Assembly: GCA_027579435.1 (NCBI GenBank)
Contig: JANBPK010000806.1
Location: 519,194-583,193 of the forward strand
Origin: Candolleomyces eurysporus
Lineage: Eukaryota > Basidiomycota > Agaricomycetes > Agaricales > Psathyrellaceae
DNA length: 64,000 nt
Reading direction: 5' to 3'
Both the position numbers and the translations under genes were made by a program. The notes beneath the pieces were generated by a model, which saw only the letters and a program-made list of their open reading frames with translations, ran no database searches and was not told the DNA's origin. Shown here one piece after another: positions 62,173 to 64,000 of the stretch (position 1 is its first letter; each line of letters begins with the position of its first letter).

Positions 62173-64000
62173 TCACTGCTCGAATGCACGACTTTGACGT
62201 CGACCATGGCTCGACCCGTCAAAGAATATCTTGCTTAATGGTCTCTGCGGCCGAACTCTCCGCTTCCCTTCCCTCATACTACGAATGGCTTGATCCAAAT
62301 CACCCCTCCCAACAGACAATCTGCCATTGGCATATCCTTGCGATGTCGGGGCATAGGATGTTGGAGGTTGGCTGGGCTCTTCCTTGCCTTTCTGCTTGTC
62401 CTCTGGAGGTTCGGATACTACGATAGGTGGCTGCAGTTTCTTTTGAGCAACCTCGGCATCGTGGACTTCAAGTGCACATTTCTAAAGAATTGAACAACTT
62501 TCAGCTTTGCCCTGGATTCAAAGAAAATGTCCACACACCTGGAGTGCAGACGAAAACATCAGGATTAGGTTGAAGAAATCCTCGGGCTTGGGTGCATCTG
62601 GAGCGTCGGGATTCTCTCCATAGAATGCCAGTAACGAGCGGAGATCCGCCTCAACAGTTGAGCCCATATTCTTCAACGCCTCCACCGCAGGAGAAGTTTG
62701 CACGACGAAGGTCCTCATCACTGGCACAAAGCGATCATTCTTGGCAGACTCCTTTAGCGATCCGTGACTCTCCAACTCCGATCTGACGAGCTGAAGGCCG
62801 GACACGAGAGAATTGATCGACTGGATTGTCGCCTGTACCGACACTAGACGGATCAATTAGATATCGTGCTAGCTGTCTAGATGTATGAACGTCATACCCC
62901 GCGCAGCTGCCTCCACGCTAGGTATCTCTTCGATGAAGGCAGGCAGACTGGGGTCCTTCTTCATCAAAACCCGGGCAACATAATGGAGCAGTGTCGGGCA
63001 ATGAGGACCTCCATTTACTGTCTTCGTTTCTTTCAACTGTCGGAGCATGATTGGTCACTGTCCTGGCAGAGGAAAGACAAAGACGGACCTTCAGCAGCGA
63101 CTCCAGCTGGAAGCCCTGAGCGCCTCCCCTAAATGTCCCTCCGTTCAATGAATTGCCAATGACGAGTACGACCTGCAAAAGTTGCTTGAACTTGCTCGAA
63201 CTCCGCAGCTCCCGTGATGCGTTCCGAAGGGTGTTGAGATCCGGTCGTATCTCCTCGAGTTCCAAGTCAACACGACGTCGGTATGCCATACATTCCAAAC
63301 GTTCAGATAACCTGGAGACTTTCATGATGTGGGCGAAGTATTGATCTGCCTTTGCTAGTTTGTCAGTTTCGCCAAAATTCCTGATACGTTCGATCTGGAC
63401 AAAATAGTAAGCCTTCGACTCAACGAGGTACAACTTGAGCAAGGAACTGCACCTCTTCTGCACTCGGTAGCTGTTTCCCGATAGCTTTGAGGTCGTCAAC
63501 AGATAGAGCGTTGTCATCTATCTCCAGGATAGCTTGACATATGCCAGGATAACTCAATTTGATGCGGGACAGCATGATCGCTTCACAGAAAATGAATGAG
63601 TTTTCGATGTTCCCGCAGTAATAGAGCACAGACCTATGTTATTTGCCCGCGTAATATCAAGAAGGGTGGTGGGGCTCTGTTTGCTGGGACTTGCTATCTT
63701 GGAAGGGGATGCTGGACTGTTATCAACAATAAATGTCGCTTCCAAGTCTGATAGATCGAATCCACTGTCCAAAGGTATCGCTCCCCAGACTGTTGATTCC
63801 AGGGAGGTGTTGGATACTTTGTTCCAGAAGAACGGTTTAAGGCGTTTAGCTGGGCGAGTGATTCTTAGCTTTCCAAAACCTTTCGACACTCCTGGAGGTG
63901 GGGGAGGCGGTGGGGGGAAGATAAGTGGCCCTCCACTTGATGGAGGGGGCGGTGGTGGTGGTGGAGGAACACCACCAAATGATGGAGAAGCTAGAGGTGG
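62173..64000 (-). CDS. formin (FH1-FH2-DAD), 5' end beyond window
   Basis: The gene enters from the right edge; its N-terminal GTPase-binding half is outside. The visible part starts with polyproline FH1 (runs of eight or nine Pro at 63900-63985). FH2 follows: KRLKPFFWNKVSN, LLDITRANNIG, SRIKLSYPGICQAIL, LVIGNSLNGGTFRGGAQGFQ and SALQKCALEVHDAEVAQK, over several introns. The last exon, with no Met of its own, reads GDLDQAIRSMREGKRRVRPQ, a DAD-like autoregulatory helix plus basic cluster, and stops with TGA at 62173-62175. Formins nucleate actin cables for hyphal tip growth and septation. Confidence 0.88.
63895..63999 (-). repeat. polyproline-coding tract (formin FH1)
   Basis: GGTGGTGG/GGGGGAGG-type triplets on the plus strand encode Pro runs on the minus strand, the profilin-binding segment of the formin. 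Confidence 0.8.

Overview
The window is nuclear DNA of a filamentous basidiomycete, most likely an Agaricomycete. It is gene-dense and unbiased between strands. Almost every gene is cut by GT...AG introns of about 45-65 nt, several genes have microexons, and the recognisable proteins are fungal (exocyst, Pol I machinery, KNH-type wall proteins, Crinkler-like proteins, ACMSD). I found no rRNA, tRNA, CRISPR array or convincing autonomous transposon. Single N characters at nine or more places behave as spurious inserted bases: dropping them repairs the reading frame at 3569, 11760, 39503 and 43358.

Layout. 0-3.4 kb: a GPI-type PEBP-like protein, an LCL2-like secreted protein and a disordered protein with CDK/KEN-type motifs. 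3.5-14.8 kb: a ribosome-making block, namely the Pol I largest subunit (RPA1/RPA190), an AP-1-accessory-like protein, an RRN11-like Pol I core factor and RIX1. 14.8-19.4 kb: exocyst SEC10 (its ATG overlaps the most upstream RIX1 ATG) and a mitochondrial enoyl/methylglutaconyl-CoA hydratase. 19.5-26.3 kb: an F-box protein whose 3' end, together with the adjoining secreted isochorismatase gene, has been duplicated in tandem. 26.5-31.3 kb: a Ser/Thr-rich single-pass membrane protein, an unknown coiled-coil protein and a KNH-like GPI protein.

31.6-41.2 kb is the accessory part. It is an array of chromate-transporter (CHR) genes: intact alpha, a chimeric multiply broken alpha'/beta' pair, then intact beta. 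A Crinkler-like protein is set between them, with a predicted nuclease-like middle and a protein kinase C-terminus. 41.5-44.0 kb: convergent QPRT and ACMSD genes, the two enzymes that compete at the quinolinate branch point of tryptophan/NAD metabolism. 44.4-51.7 kb: a second KNH-like gene, a gene-poor stretch with a possible GNAT relic, a Gemin2-like protein, a basic nuclear-type protein, a four-TM protein and a small CsbD-like protein.

53-64 kb: housekeeping genes for signalling and polarity, namely a dual-specificity phosphatase, ARF GTPase, exocyst SEC15, a HAD phosphatase, a divergent alpha-tubulin and the C-terminal part of a formin (FH1-FH2-DAD) running off the right edge. SEC10, SEC15, ARF, formin and tubulin all act in polarised hyphal growth, but they are scattered rather than in an operon-like unit.
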